Of a DNA stretch of 64,000 nucleotides, positions 12,401 through 23,400 are shown piece by piece; position 1 is the stretch's first letter; each line of letters starts with the position of its first letter. The stretch is from Omphiscola glabra. Taxonomy: Eukaryota > Mollusca > Gastropoda > Lymnaeidae. Location of the stretch: assembly GCA_964017045.1 (NCBI GenBank), contig OZ024794.1, positions 31,910,315 to 31,974,314 of the forward strand. The letters are read 5' to 3'. The translations under genes were made by a program, and so were the position numbers. The notes under the pieces are model-generated. The model saw only the letters and a program-made list of their open reading frames with translations. It made no database searches and had not been told where the DNA came from.

Positions 12401-14143
12401 ACCTATCAAGAGAACACATATCAATAGAACATATTCTCAAGTACGCCACCCCCAGCCACGCTAGATCTGTATTATATTATGCGACATTAAATTTAAATGC
12501 CATTTTAAAAAAGTCGACAGCTTAATTGTTTCTAAATACATTTTAGTTTTATATTTATTAATTGTTTCTAAATACATTTTTGTTTAGTATTTATTAGTGT
12601 TCCCTCCATGTATTCAAAATACGGCTTTTCATAGACTGAACTTTTTCCTTTAGGCCAGTTGATTTAGTTTTTGGAGTCATTCTCCATTAACGACTTCTTT
12701 TTAAGACAATTTCCAAGATAAGAAGCCATGTCTTATGAGGAACACATTTGCAGAATTTCTCACCCACCGAAATCTACTATCAAAGTTTACAAGATCCGCT
12801 CATATTTTGTTTCATTGGGGTTAAATGTAACGCTGCTTCTGGGCAATTTGTTAAACTGGGTGGGATCTTCCCGGATTTTTTATTTTCTGTCTTTTAATGG
12901 TTTCTTTGTCACTTTGTCAAACTGTCATTAACGTTCTATATGTTTTTTACTTTATAAATTTAAATATTATATTATTTTTTATTACATTATGAAAAACTTG
13001 TGCAGGCCGTATTACATTATGAAAATCTTGTGCGCACCGTATTACATTATGAAAAACTTGTGCGGGCCGTATTACATTATGAAAAACTTGTGCGGTCCGT
13101 ATTACATTATGAAAAACGTGTTGGGGCCGTATTACATTATGAAAAACTTGTGCGGGCCGTATTACATTATGAAAAACGTGTTGGGGCCGTATTACATTAT
13201 GAAAAACTTGTGCGGGCCGTAATACGTTATGAAAAAAATTGGGCGTGTCAAAGATAATATGACTGGGGGAAAGCTATAAAGAAAATAATAATTACAAAGA
13301 ATATTTCGTTACCTCGCAGGCCACCAAAAGCTTAGGATCTGTGTACTTGACCATGGTATTTCAGTACAAACTAATTTATCAATTATTTCCACACTTCTGG
13401 GATTGTCGACATTGCCATAAATTAAAAATGCGGTAGACCTCGTTTTTTGAAACTACATGGCGTAGACAAAATGACATTACAGGTTTTTTTTTTGCGGTGT
13501 TGTGCATTTGATGAGTACGTGTGCAAAGCGCACCGTGGGAAGTGGGTAGAGGGGGGGGACAGCAAATGAGAGCGCAATACGGTAAGCAATGAGAGCAGGG
13601 ACATACTTTTTTTTTTAATAATATATTTTAACCATCTCAATCAAGTCAAAATTTGTAAGAAGAAAGAGCGTGAGTTTATAATTTTACCAAATCGGTGTTT
13701 ACAAAGATTTCCATTGACATAGTTTTTTTTACATATAAACTCCTTTTATTGGTCCCTTTCCGATTTTTAAAAAAATTCAGCTCTAATTAATAAAAAATAA
13801 ACAATTGATTTTTTTTTTAAATATACTTGATCACTTCTAGCAATTCAATATTTGCGTTTAAGTGTATAAACAATAATTGAAACATTATCAGCCGTACTTT
13901 ACTGCTTAATTTTTATATATTTTTTGGAGAGCTTATTTTAGTTATAAAATAAACTGACCTTCCGGTGCACTTGGCGGAAGTTGTGCCGCCATGATGCTGT
14001 GACGTATCGGCGGTCATCGGGAAACCCTCATGGAGCCAGTTTGCGAGGCCACTCTCAAAACCAGGATTCGGTAGCAGTTCCGGGGCGGAATGGGCACCCC
14101 ACACCAATATGGAGGCTACCACTAAGTAGTATTTCAATCTCAT
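442..14143 (-). CDS. GH10 gene a: secreted CBM4/9 + GH10 (xylanase-type) enzyme, 3' end outside window
   Basis: Thirteen coding exons are visible: 13959-14143, 11661-11812, 11197-11292, 9932-10088, 9326-9371, 8087-8242, 7814-7869, 6731-6868, 4310-4481, 3035-3145, 2407-2498, 1704-1824, 442-658. Reading frame is open throughout (566 codons plus one base). I chose the ATG at 14143, not the in-frame ATGs at 14167 and 14191, because it gives a first exon of 185 nt as in gene c and starts a compact signal peptide (MRLKYYLVVASILVWGAHS). Residues about 20-195 form the CBM4/9 module (PELLPNPGFESG); the GH10 barrel follows with RGHCMFW, the acid/base E338 in HWDVDNE and the nucleophile E440 in WITELD. 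Likely hydrolyses beta-1,4-xylan or a related glucan outside the cell. Oddities: VHFHF where paralogs have a glycine, PSY for PSW, and a GC donor after exon 12. Exons 14 onward are not in the window. Confidence 0.88.
3231..3570 (+). mobile_element. LINE ORF2 3' end remnant with terminal zinc-finger-like motif
   Basis: Reads AWKIIAEHHSCWRTSVYIGV, then a charged MAEDARKEALATKRANRKAK stretch and FSCEKCSHDCHSRIGL, the familiar tail of many invertebrate non-LTR retrotransposons (W-R ... C-x2-C ... RIGL). Lies in intron 9 of gene a, antisense, 86 nt upstream of exon 10. Truncated at the 5' side. Confidence 0.7.
3880..4165. repeat. 24-bp minisatellite, about 11 copies
   Basis: Unit GTCAGCACTGTGTACACCC + TTAAA. 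Intron 9 of gene a. Confidence 0.9.
4497..4628. repeat. GAGTGAAT / GA microsatellite
   Basis: Starts 16 nt beyond the acceptor side of exon 9 of gene a, so on the gene strand it is the pyrimidine-rich CTCACTCATT tract just before the 3' splice site. Confidence 0.9.
5301..5500 (-). mobile_element. LINE reverse transcriptase C-terminal remnant
   Basis: Minus frame reads RQFRLIPARSQYRNCSFLRK then TIRDWNKLPKGTVEATTLDSF and a stop at 5301-5303: the TIRDWN-LP motif typical of Jockey/RTE-like LINE C-termini. An upstream in-frame stop marks decay. Intron 8 of gene a. Confidence 0.7.
5950..6085 (+). repeat. Dispersed repeat family, copy 1
   Basis: Contains CCAAGTTTCAGCTCGATAGG and GACGGGAACTGGGTCAATTA. 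Related copies are at about 40985-41115 (inverted) and 46940-47070, so a repeated element of unknown class. Confidence 0.55.
6395..6605 (+). mobile_element. LINE C-terminal remnant
   Basis: Plus frame reads PRTIIAWNHLDNTAVNSTSI, stop, SFKTALASAR: another copy of the RTI-x-WN-L motif, with a stop inside. Intron 8 of gene a. Confidence 0.6.
7170..7400. repeat. GGTTGGGGAGGG minisatellite
   Basis: Degenerate 12/24-bp repeats, strongly G-rich on the plus strand. Intron 7 of gene a. Confidence 0.85.
7600..7813. repeat. Degenerate ~30-bp array abutting the donor of exon 7 of gene a
   Basis: Copies of ATACTGCTACATTTCCTACC; the last two copies share CATTTCCTACCCAT, which contains the exon 7 end and donor. 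Confidence 0.7.
8749..8783 (+). ncRNA. Hammerhead-ribozyme-like core
   Basis: CTGACGA (8749-8755), a short GGC...GCC stem, then GAAAC (8775-8779): the conserved core order of a hammerhead ribozyme, as found in Penelope-like elements. No stem I partner was confirmed. Weaker relatives are at 58952-58979 and 61164-61190. Confidence 0.35.
9001..9065 (+). repeat. tRNA-like relic, possibly a SINE head
   Basis: GGTAGAGCAGTG resembles an A box and AGGCTCGAAGC a B box about 35 nt later, with TTGTACCG / CGCGGTACAA pairing at the ends. Not a functional tRNA: the loop lengths do not fit. Confidence 0.35.
9601..9765. mobile_element. Small hAT-like element (CAGTGGCGTAG ends)
   Basis: Inverted ends CAGTGGCGTAG / CTACGCCACTG, flanked by ATTTATAA and ATTTAGAA (7 of 8). 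About 165 bp, no coding capacity. Intron 4 of gene a. Confidence 0.75.
11525..11640 (+). repeat. Dispersed repeat shared between genes a and c
   Basis: About 110 bp matching 34992-35104 closely (both carry TATCGAGCCGAAGCTCATGA and TGGCCATCAACTACTCCCC). Both copies keep a readable frame (YRAEAHE-FPNA--AKL-WPST), suggesting a piece of a retroelement. Intron 2 of gene a; ends 20 nt from exon 2. Confidence 0.6.
12260..12322 (+). pseudogene. Inverted relic of a GH10 first exon inside intron 1 of gene a
   Basis: Plus-strand bases read GAACTGATACCGAATCC then TTTTGAGAGTGGC and, upstream, GTGGGGTG; these match about 60 bases of exon 1 of gene a (signal-peptide end into PELLPNPGFESG) at roughly 85 percent, with a one-base insertion that breaks the frame. 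It lies 1.6 kb from the intact exon on the opposite strand. Confidence 0.7.
12979..13235. repeat. 30-bp minisatellite, about 8.5 copies
   Basis: Unit GTATTACATTATGAAAAACT + TGTGCGGGCC. Intron 1 of gene a. Confidence 0.95.
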
Positions 14144-14197
14144 ACTATCCAAACAGCCACGCTTCATAAATAAACTTTGTCGGAAGAACAAAATCTG

Positions 14198-14204
14198 TTT
14201 TATA
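14198..14204 (-). promoter_or_regulatory. Candidate TATA box of gene a
   Basis: TATAAAA on the minus strand, about 55 nt before the ATG at 14143. Gene b has TATAAAT at a similar distance. Confidence 0.4.
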
Positions 14205-15717
14205 TGAACGTTTAGGACTTAATCCTTGAGAATATGGATCATGCAATAAAGTTTAAGCTCATACAAAATTTCAGAAGCCAAATACATCGTATCTTATCGA
14301 GTCTAAAAATACAATATGGACCGAAGTTTTGCAATGGCTGATAAAGCAGATTAAATTGTACTTTCTTGACAAGAAAAGCTGACACACGATGTCAAATGAA
14401 ATTACTAATGAGCATAGTTGCAGTTCCCAGTGCAGTTTTACTAAACAAAATTTAAAAAATCATCGACATGGACATTGCAGTGACCAAAATTTAAAACCTA
14501 AATGTCCATTGACCTATATTATGGTGTTGAAAACTCACAAAATGACTCCTTTCGGGGCCAGGGGCCCACGTGTATTGTTGCCGTACATAAGCTACATAAA
14601 TACAAATGTATCAGATTTCTACATAATTGATGGATCTAGGCTATACACCTTATCCTCCAGAAATGAAATACTGCCGGATCTATAACCACTCACAACAACT
14701 ATATTGCGCTGGGGCGACAATTCCCATAAATGAAAAGGCGATATCTCTAAGAGTTTAATCCCCCAATTTTAAAGTCACAACTTCAATATAAATATTTTCT
14801 AAAGGCTTTCGATAAGGCCCTACATTTTTTCGTGCTCTTTAAAAAGCACCGTACGATACGGCCCCCTCCTAAGCTGTGACCTTCTTTCAATCGACTGCTG
14901 GACCCCAGAATCGGATTAAGAAGTACAATCAGAATCTTCTTTTCGTGGATGCTTCTCTTACTTTGGACAAATACTTTGGAAATTTAAAAGAAATCATGAA
15001 TAACCTTGACCCTGCCAGTTCAAGATATCGTTCAGGCGTTTGAAGATCGTTCTAATAATGCATTAAAAAAAAAAAAACTTCAAATGAAGACCTACTACTG
15101 CCAAATGATGAATTTCTTCGCAGATTCTTGGATTGGTCATTCCATTCTTAAAAGCAAGTTTCACCCACAAATGTCTTCATTGAATATGAGAGAAAAGAAA
15201 ATGAAGTAAATTGAAGGACTTCTAAAAAACAAATAATTCCACCGATGGAAGATAAGGTATACTTATCACTGTAAACAACTTTCTGACCTTAATTTTTTTT
15301 TTCGGACTATAATCCTAAGGTCCAATTACATTTTCACTAATCGAACCTTGTTCCGGTTCATGTTCAAAAACTTTTGCTCGTTTTAAAAAAGGATGATATT
15401 GTAACTTTCAGTTTCAAAACTACTGTTTGTTAAAGGAACTTTTTTTCATTGTTGTTTGTATAAGTTAGCCAAAAACCGTTCAAAATATTATGCTCTAGAG
15501 TACAACCTGGAAATAACGCAAACGCTGTGGCCGAAATTAAAAGTGGTTCAAGCTGCAAGTAAGGTGCTAATTGCAGGTTCAATCAGTGTTGATAAAAAAA
15601 TATTTCCGAACCAGGGACAGCGGTATTTCAATGTTCTTTATTTTGATTGGTTGATTGGATACTTCTATAGCGATGGTATCCATTTTATTCTAGCATGCTC
15701 ACTACGCTCTGGTTTCC

Positions 15718-16070
15718 TCAAATATATTTAAACAAAAAATTCTTTAAATGTTTCCTAAATGATTTTCTATCCTTTTCAATACTCCACAAAGATTGAGATA
15801 AAATATTCCAAAACTTTGGCGCTACCGCTTCAAAAGAGCGCACTCCGTACGACTTTTTTCTGTGTTCATCCACACTGGGAATTTTCAGTAAGGATTGAGT
15901 TGAGGATCGCAGGTTCTTTAAAGTTACATGTTTATAAAGCAGTTCTTTCAGATATTCCGGTACAGAGCCTTCTGTGCAGCTGTATGCCAAGGACAGAATT
16001 TTGTGGTTAATGCGCTCACTCACAGGAACCCAATGGAGATCTCGTAGAACTGGGATGATTTGGTCAGATT
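15718..16070 (-). mobile_element. LINE (CR1/Jockey-like) reverse transcriptase C-terminal remnant
   Basis: Minus frame, about 115 residues: IIPVLRDLHWVPVSERINHK, then YKHVTLKNLRSSTQSLLKIP, then SYGVRSFEAVAPKFWNILSQ. This is the LHW-PV ... LRSS-Q ... YG-R-F--APK-WN order of LINE C-termini. Stop upstream, so a 5'-truncated copy. Confidence 0.75.
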
Positions 16071-17335
16071 TCTATTTCAAGGTTTCACTGTATTTAACAT
16101 CAGGAGCCTTTGCTTAACGTTTTGAAGCCCCCCCCCCCCCCGGCGACTTCTCGGTTTGTGTCCACTCTCTATTCAAAGTTGATTGCTTTATAAGGTTTTT
16201 TACCCAAAACAAAACATTCACTCTTCATTTCTTCCCGTGGATCAATTTTTTTTTTAAACATGAGAAGATTACAATTCTTTTAACACCAGGACCCGGACTC
16301 CCACCCGCCGGGTATTGTTTCAAAATGCCCGGACCCGGACCGGGTGCACAAAACTGCACCCGGCTAAGGCCTAGTAATGATCGTCTTTTATGATGACAAA
16401 CTTCAAAAAACCTAATTAGACCAGCACAATTTTTAGTATGATAATTTGTTTCTTCCTTCGTTAAAAAAAAACTATTAGATCAAATTAGCTCATTGTTTTA
16501 ACATATATTTGATGGAAATGGCACCTTCTTTAATAATCTATTAGATAAATATAGCACGTTTTTTTAAAAAGATTTCTACTTTTAGTCATAATGTACATTT
16601 AGATCATATGGTAAATATGTCTTTAAAGTGTATTTATCATTTACGGACCTTGTACTAGTCAGTTATATGACAACATAAATATATAGCTACTCACAGTTTA
16701 GTATATAGCATCAAGATATGCAACGAAATCAGGTTTTCAAATTCTTGATTTATGAAATGCTGCATGGCAGCAACGGAGATTAATCTTTAAAAATATATAA
16801 ATAGTAAAATAAAGTGTTTGTTGTTTGCTAACAGGTTAAGTTTCAATTTCATTTTTTTTTGGCAGCAATCACAAACTGAAGAATTTCTGTTATGTCATAA
16901 CGTATACCGATAAACAATTTCTTAGCTAAAAGTTCATTCGACCTCCTATCCCTTATTTCCATGAAAAGCAATCTGAAGTGGAACATAATGCCGCAACTTC
17001 GTATAGGGAAAATAAAGGTTAAAAGGTGAGGGGTGGGGAGCCTGACCGTAAACCCCCCCCCCCCACACACACACACACTTTCCCACGTCACTTCCTCCGA
17101 GACGTATTCAGTTTCTGCTCCTACAAAATCTGAAGGGGCAAGAGAAGGTAAGTAGTTGAAGTTGAAGTCTTTTCCCCAATTTTCATTCCCATATAAATTT
17201 TATTATATTATGGTTTGTTAGCACGTGACGTAACTGGGCGTGACTTTTACTCAACCCTTAAGGTCACTTGAATACCTCCCCCCCCCCCCCCCCCCGAGTG
17301 AATAACTCAACTCATAGATTCGCATTTCACAGTGT

Positions 17336-17341
17336 TTTAAT
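17336..17341 (-). terminator. Candidate poly(A) signal of gene b
   Basis: ATTAAA variant on the minus strand, 64 nt after the TAA at 17405-17407. Confidence 0.35.
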
Positions 17342-17404
17342 TAATCTGTCTCAAATGTACAAATGATCTACTTTAACCGAAAAAAAATATGTTTTAAAAA
17401 ATGA

Positions 17405-20400
17405 TTACACATGGCAACATGAGGCATAGGCCTGGACTCCGATCTCAGCGCCGTATCTAGGGTAGCCGTTGACGGCCACACAGTGGTCCACGCCGTTGGT
17501 CGCTGCAAGCAGAGAGTTGAGTATTTATTTCAAAACTTCAAACGGAGCCATCCTTTGGCCTTGGGGTGGGGGCTTGCGGGTAATTGGTGAGACGTAGAAA
17601 CATCTTTCTTTTTAAAACAAGTTTAATAAGGTGCCGCAAGAAGCAAAGAGTTGGTAGAATAACAAAGGCAGTGAGAAGTAGCATATTTGAGAAGTAGCAT
17701 ATTTGAGAAGTGGCATATTTGAGAAGTAGTATATTTGAGAAGTAGTATATTTGAGAAGTAGCATATTTGAGAAGTAGTTTATTTGAGAAGTAGCATATTT
17801 GAGAAGTAGCATATTTGAGAAGTAGCATATTTGAGAAGTGGCATATTTGAGAAGTAGTATATTTGAGAATTAGCATATTTGAGAAGTAGCATATTTGAGA
17901 AGTAGTATATTTGAGAAGTAGCGTATTTGAGAAGTAGCATATTTGAGAAGTAGTATATTTGAGAAGTAGTATATTTGAGAAGTAGCATATTTGAGAAGTA
18001 GTATATTTGAGAAGTAGCATATTTGAGAAGTGGCACATTTGAGAAGTAGTATATTTGAGAAGTAGCATATTTGAGAAGTAGTATATTTGAGAAGTAGTTT
18101 ATTTGAGAAGTAGTATATTTGAGAATTAGTATATTTGTGAAGTAATATATTTGAGAAGTAGTAATTATGAGAAGTAGTATATTCCGCCAAGAAGAAATGT
18201 ATGTTTAAAAAAATTATTAAATACATGAACTGTCTTTATAGAAAAGAAATCCTTGCTGAATCTTTCAGACGCCCCCCGCCCCCTCAAGTGTGTGGAATAT
18301 GGATAAATGCGTCACGGTCATAAACACGTTCAACATAATTTCTTACTGTAAGACTTTGTAGAGTTAAAAGTTATATTAGTCCTCTAAGTATTGATAAACA
18401 AAGTTTTTCCGGGCAAGTGAATCGCTATTAATTAGTTGTTGTTTTTTTTTACCTTCAATAAAAGCACCAGCTGCCTTAGCGTTCTGCGTGTACACGTTAC
18501 ATCCGGTCATGACCTGGCCGGACGGACACTGGACAGTCGCTCTGGCACCGACGGCGTGACCGCTGGGCGCCGAATGGACGGTGGTGCATTTGATGTTCCC
18601 GCCTTTACAGCAGGTGGCGTGAGAGTACACACCTGGACGAATTAAAATATAAGAGGAATAACAAAGTTACAGTTGACGAAAAAAAAAATATAAAATAGAG
18701 GTACAACTCTAACCATTCACATAATCGATTATGGTGAGAAGAGGGGTCAGAAATTGTGAAAATAATGTTTTAAAGAAATTAAATAGACAGTAGGATAAAA
18801 ATTGTGTTTTCTAAGTACTTGGAAATATATTCTATGGTTAGCCACTTCTAATACTGCGCCACCAAGGCAACTTTTTATATTTTTCTTTTAAAAGAAACCG
18901 ATCCAAATACATTTCGGTCCGTTGTATAACTTGAGCGTTAAGTAACATTTTAAATTAACCACGCAGAGTTCTAACAGGAGCTGCTAGACCAGGGGTGGGC
19001 AAACCTTTTTTGTGCGGAGGGCCACATTGACAAAGGTAAAGCTATTGGGGGGCAGCATGTATATTATGTCCAATTTTTAAATATCGATAAACATTTCCCT
19101 ATATTAAAATCGGTAGTTTCGCATTTTAACATTACATGACAAATGTCAAGGACTATCTTAAAAAAATAGAAAATTAGAAATAAATTTGATCAAAAATGTT
19201 TTAAAAATCATAACGGTGCATGAAATTATGTAAAATTCAACAAAATAACAAAAACATAGTAATTTTTTAAAATTTCTAAATGCCTTCTAGGGCCACATAG
19301 TATCAGTTGCCGGGCCGCATGCGGCCCGCGGGCCGTAGTTTGCCCACCCCTGTGCTAGACTCTGCATCACGAACCTGGCCGTGGGTCGTCATTTTGCGCT
19401 ATACACGAGTTGTTGGTGAATATGGAGCCATCGGAGTCGGACACATAGGAGTAGGAAGAGCAACCTGGCAGATAAAAAATGTCGTGAGCAACTTATCCTG
19501 TCACATGATGTATACTCTGACATTAGGAATTAGGCCCCCCCCCCCCTCTTTGTCCTTAGGCACATGCTCACCGAGAAAATATGTCGTTTTAATTTTATTT
19601 TATCAGAACTATTAAAAACGAATCAATTCATGTATCTCAAACCCATTTAATAGCATCAGTAAAGAAATCTGGCTTCACATTCCTTCGACTTTAAGCTTAG
19701 TTATTGATTAATCAAAGTGATTGTGTTTGCTGTGTCCGGGTCAAGAACGAGTTATTCAAAACAATAAGATTCTTTGTTTGTATTTCAGAGAAATAATTTG
19801 GACCAAAATAACTTCTTGAAAATAATGTTTGCCAAACTTGTAGATCGAGTTCCGGTACCTAACGGATAGCCATCAGTAGCACACGGCACAAGAACTTGGT
19901 CATCCACCCCTGTCCCTGCAGGCCAAGCTGTTTTGTAGGTGCAGGTCAATCCACTCAAACTACAGCACCTGGCGACAGCTTGAGTACCTGGCATAAAGGT
20001 TAACAATAAAAAAAAATTAAATAATGACGTAACAACAAAAAGTTTAACATCACGAGCTAACAAGGCGTGTGCAAGAAAGATATGAAGGCACCAAGCGTCA
20101 ACACAATTCACTGGGTATTATATCATTTTCACCTATGGAAAAGTCAGCAACAACTGCCACTCTAGAATTGAACTTGTAGTCCACTCGCGAAGACCGAGGG
20201 GGGGGGGGGAAGGCGGGGGGGGGGGGTTGCAGGTAAGGGGCTACACTAACCACTCACGAATGCGGACCGATGCTGACAAGGACTACAGCAGAATATTGCA
20301 CTATTTGTAGCCAGTTTCAAGTGAACGTTGTCTTCCTGTTTTCCTTTTTTGTTATCACGGCATGTGTTGGGTAAGAATTCTTTACTTTATAGCCTTAATT

Positions 20401-23400
20401 ATTCTCGCCTACCTATGGTCGATCCCCAGCCTTCGATGGCTCTACAGACGGGCTTCCCGTTTGTGAAGACGATTTGTTCGCCGTCATGCACCCAGTCGTT
20501 GTTCTGAAAAGATGGGAGAGTTTAGGAGAGCTGTTTTTTAAAATAGCGCACTAAGAAGGATCACATACTAGACAATAGATGGGCATCCTCTGAATTGAAG
20601 ACCTTAGTGCTAAAAGTACTTAAGTCACATAATACACATTTTGAGATAATCGCGTTCAAATATTCTTTTTGTCTATAAAATGTGATTATGTTCATATTTT
20701 GTCTTGTTTAATTAAGGGACTTAAGCACAAGTTAATGTGTTCAAATTTATGCAGTACACTTGGCTAAACCTGATAAGAAAAGGTCACAGTTTAGATTGAT
20801 TTTGACAAAAATGTGACTTAAGTACTTTTAGCACTAGAGTCTTCAATTATAAACGCGTGATCTAATTAAGATGACTTCATGCAACCCAATATATCAAGTC
20901 GACCTCACCAGGGGCGGTTTGCCCGGATGGGGGGTGGGTGCACTTTTTCCATATTGAGGGTAGGCATTTTCGTCCAGCTGCATGTGGGTTTTTCCGTGGG
21001 TAAGGGAAGCGGGCAAAATTCTTACCCTGCACGGGTTGGCACTAACCATAGCCGGTACTAGTGTGTGGGGGATGGGACTCGTTTCAAATAATTCATCGCG
21101 ATTCCACATTCGCCGTCGACGAAATTTCCCTCCCCACTTATCCTGTCGGACAAGTTTACCTTGAGGTAACTGGAGCAGCTGGTGAGGACTTCGTTGTCAT
21201 TGCACGACACGTCCACGGTTTTGTCGTCCCCGAGGGCGGACACCGCCGACCATCTGGTCGTACACGTCAGCTGGTGGGCACCGGATGTGGACGTGGCGTG
21301 ACCCATGGCCCAGACGCCTTGGCTTGTGGTCTCGTGAACGACGGCGACCTTCGCGAAGGGGTCAGTCTTTGCCGGGAGTTGAATTTCATCTTGACATGGG
21401 TCAAATGAAATGCTTATAAAAAGCGATGTATGCAGATCAAGTAATAATGAACAGGAAATTTTAATTGTAACATTATCTAGGTTTTTATTCTAAGGCATCG
21501 AAGTTTCAAAAATATTTGAGTATTTATCTATGATGTAATAAGACGAACATAGTTACGTCCATAACCACAATTCAGTTGTACAATTATCCTGAGCAGTGCT
21601 CTTAAACCCGGAGGGCTAAGTGTGCACCTCTCGGGGTCTTCGCCGCCGCTCCAGGAAGCCCCTTCACACTATTTAGTTGTTAGACATATGGGGCTGCCCC
21701 ATATAAATTGATTCTAAAAAGGGGCTCCGGGAATTTAAAAAAAAAGGTTGGGAACCACTGATCTTTAGCACCGAATTTATAAAAGATTAACTATCTTTTT
21801 CTTTAAATATAGAAATAATACGTTTATTTTGTAATACTCACGCCCGTCTCCAGATATTTGCACATTGACCGTGGCGTCCGTCTTCCCCACAGATAATGTC
21901 TGTATCTTGATGGGTTTGTTTTTGTAATACACGACCAGGTCGTAATCTCCCTGGAAACCCCTGACTGTGAAAGATGTTCCCGCCGACAGCGATCTGTTCA
22001 GATGTGTGCTCCATTCTTCTTTGGTCAGTTGGAGGAAACGCTGGCCGGCTTTGTCCAGCTGCGTATGCGAGTTAAGACATTGTAAATTAAGATAATTTTC
22101 TTGAAACAATATGCTAGCGCCTTCGATTCAAATAACTAAAGTAAAAGTGGCCATGCCAATTTTTTTTAGTAAAACGTGTAAATATGATTCGACATAGAAG
22201 GTTCAGAAATAGGTGGAGTTATGAGTGATGATGATGCCATAATACTCATCATCAGACTACCGAAAAGATAGGTGCCATTTAGGCAAACCCTCTTCAAAAA
22301 TAAGCCATCGAATTTTCAGCTATTCCATTTTAAGCCATAACAAATGCGTTGTCCTAAAATTCTTCGCGCCTTTTTTTTTTTTACATTAACAATAAGAAAT
22401 TAATCCAATTATAGGATATTGCTAGCGTCACGTTAAACAACGTATGAGATGCCCATATATATTTAAAATACATGTATGTACTGCTGACCGTGTAAGTGTA
22501 GCCGTGCAAAAGACAAGCATCCGGGGTCTTGTCGTGGTCCCAGACACCCCAGAACACCAGACCCTCCACCGCCGGATGACTGAAGTACAGGCGCCACACG
22601 ATCTCATACCTTCAGACGATTAAGTAGAGCAAATTCATGACAATCATTTTTTTTCCCCACATGTAAAAACAACCTCATTTGAAAAAACAAAAGAAAATAG
22701 TACATTAGATATTAAAAGTACTTATAGATGTAAGGTTCTTTTTTTCCCACTTAAAAAACATATTTTTTTAAACAAATGTATTAGATCAGTAATCCCTCAA
22801 TTGCATTTTGAATGGTTTGATTTGTCTTCATATAGAAAGTACACAAATCTCTTATGTATCGATGCACATAGTTTGTGAACAAGGTCATTCAACTTTCAGC
22901 CGTTACAAAATAACGCGCCTCGGTGTTCAATGATTTAATTAAACTGACCAGTCAGCACGAGAGCTTTCATCGTGAGCAGCCAGGTCCATCTCAGTGGCCC
23001 ATAGAGGGACACCGGCTTGAGCCAGGATGTCCAGGCGGTGCTGTGCGGAAAGAAGGCATGATAAAATGTAAGGCATTTCTGATATCTTAATGATCCCTTC
23101 ATTAATCGCGTCTCGGTAGGCAGTTAACCCTATATGTGATGATCTATTTCCTTCCATCTATCTATCAATCAATTTATCAATCAATCTATCAATCAATCAA
23201 TCAATCAAACTATCAATCAATCTATCAAATCAATCAATCAATCTATCAATCAAACTATCAATATATCCATTAATATATCAATCAATCTATCAATCAATCT
23301 ACCAAATCAATCTATCAATCAATCTATTAATCAATCTATCTATCATCTATCAATCAGTCTATCAATCAATCTATCAATCAAACTATCAATCAATCAATCA

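Larger units (their letters stand above)
9932..14143 (-). other. CBM4/9-type module of gene a (exons 1-4)
   Basis: Signal peptide plus an NPGFESG...W start typical of CBM_4_9 beta-sandwiches. Exon 2 carries WNGPGQLIHVKPGGRYAFSIYI, exon 3 ISITHRPFLTAADGWVQLG and exon 4 VDFYVDDASL, the usual run of strands in this fold. Such modules bind xylan or beta-glucan chains; specificity cannot be read from sequence. Homologous blocks are at 26958-29824 (b), 45003-47564 (c) and 62087-63570 (d, exons 2-4 only). Confidence 0.8.
14144..17404. other. Intergenic region a/b
   Basis: Holds the promoter of gene a, an unrecognised open stretch at 14389-14685 (+), a decayed coding-like stretch about 14880-15210 (+) of unknown origin, a LINE tail at 15718-16070 (-), poly-C runs and the 3' end of gene b. 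No supported host gene. Confidence 0.5.
17405..21389 (-). other. Cysteine-rich three-repeat C-terminal region of gene b (exons 14-19)
   Basis: Exons 21160-21389, 20413-20503, 19859-19987, 19375-19464, 18453-18632, 17405-17502, the same six lengths and phases as in gene c. Cysteines are kept at the equivalent places (LTCTTRWS, LTSCSSYL, ARCCSLSGLTC, YSHATCCKGG, VMTGCNVY, YASCCHV). No frame break. The strong conservation of both spacing and residues between b and c argues that this region is still under selection. Confidence 0.65.

Noticed and set aside
17538..18226. Overlapping minus-strand ORFs of up to 176 codons rich in LLLKYTTSQ
   Set aside because: They are translations of the 16-bp minisatellite, open in all three frames, and lie in intron 18 of gene b.
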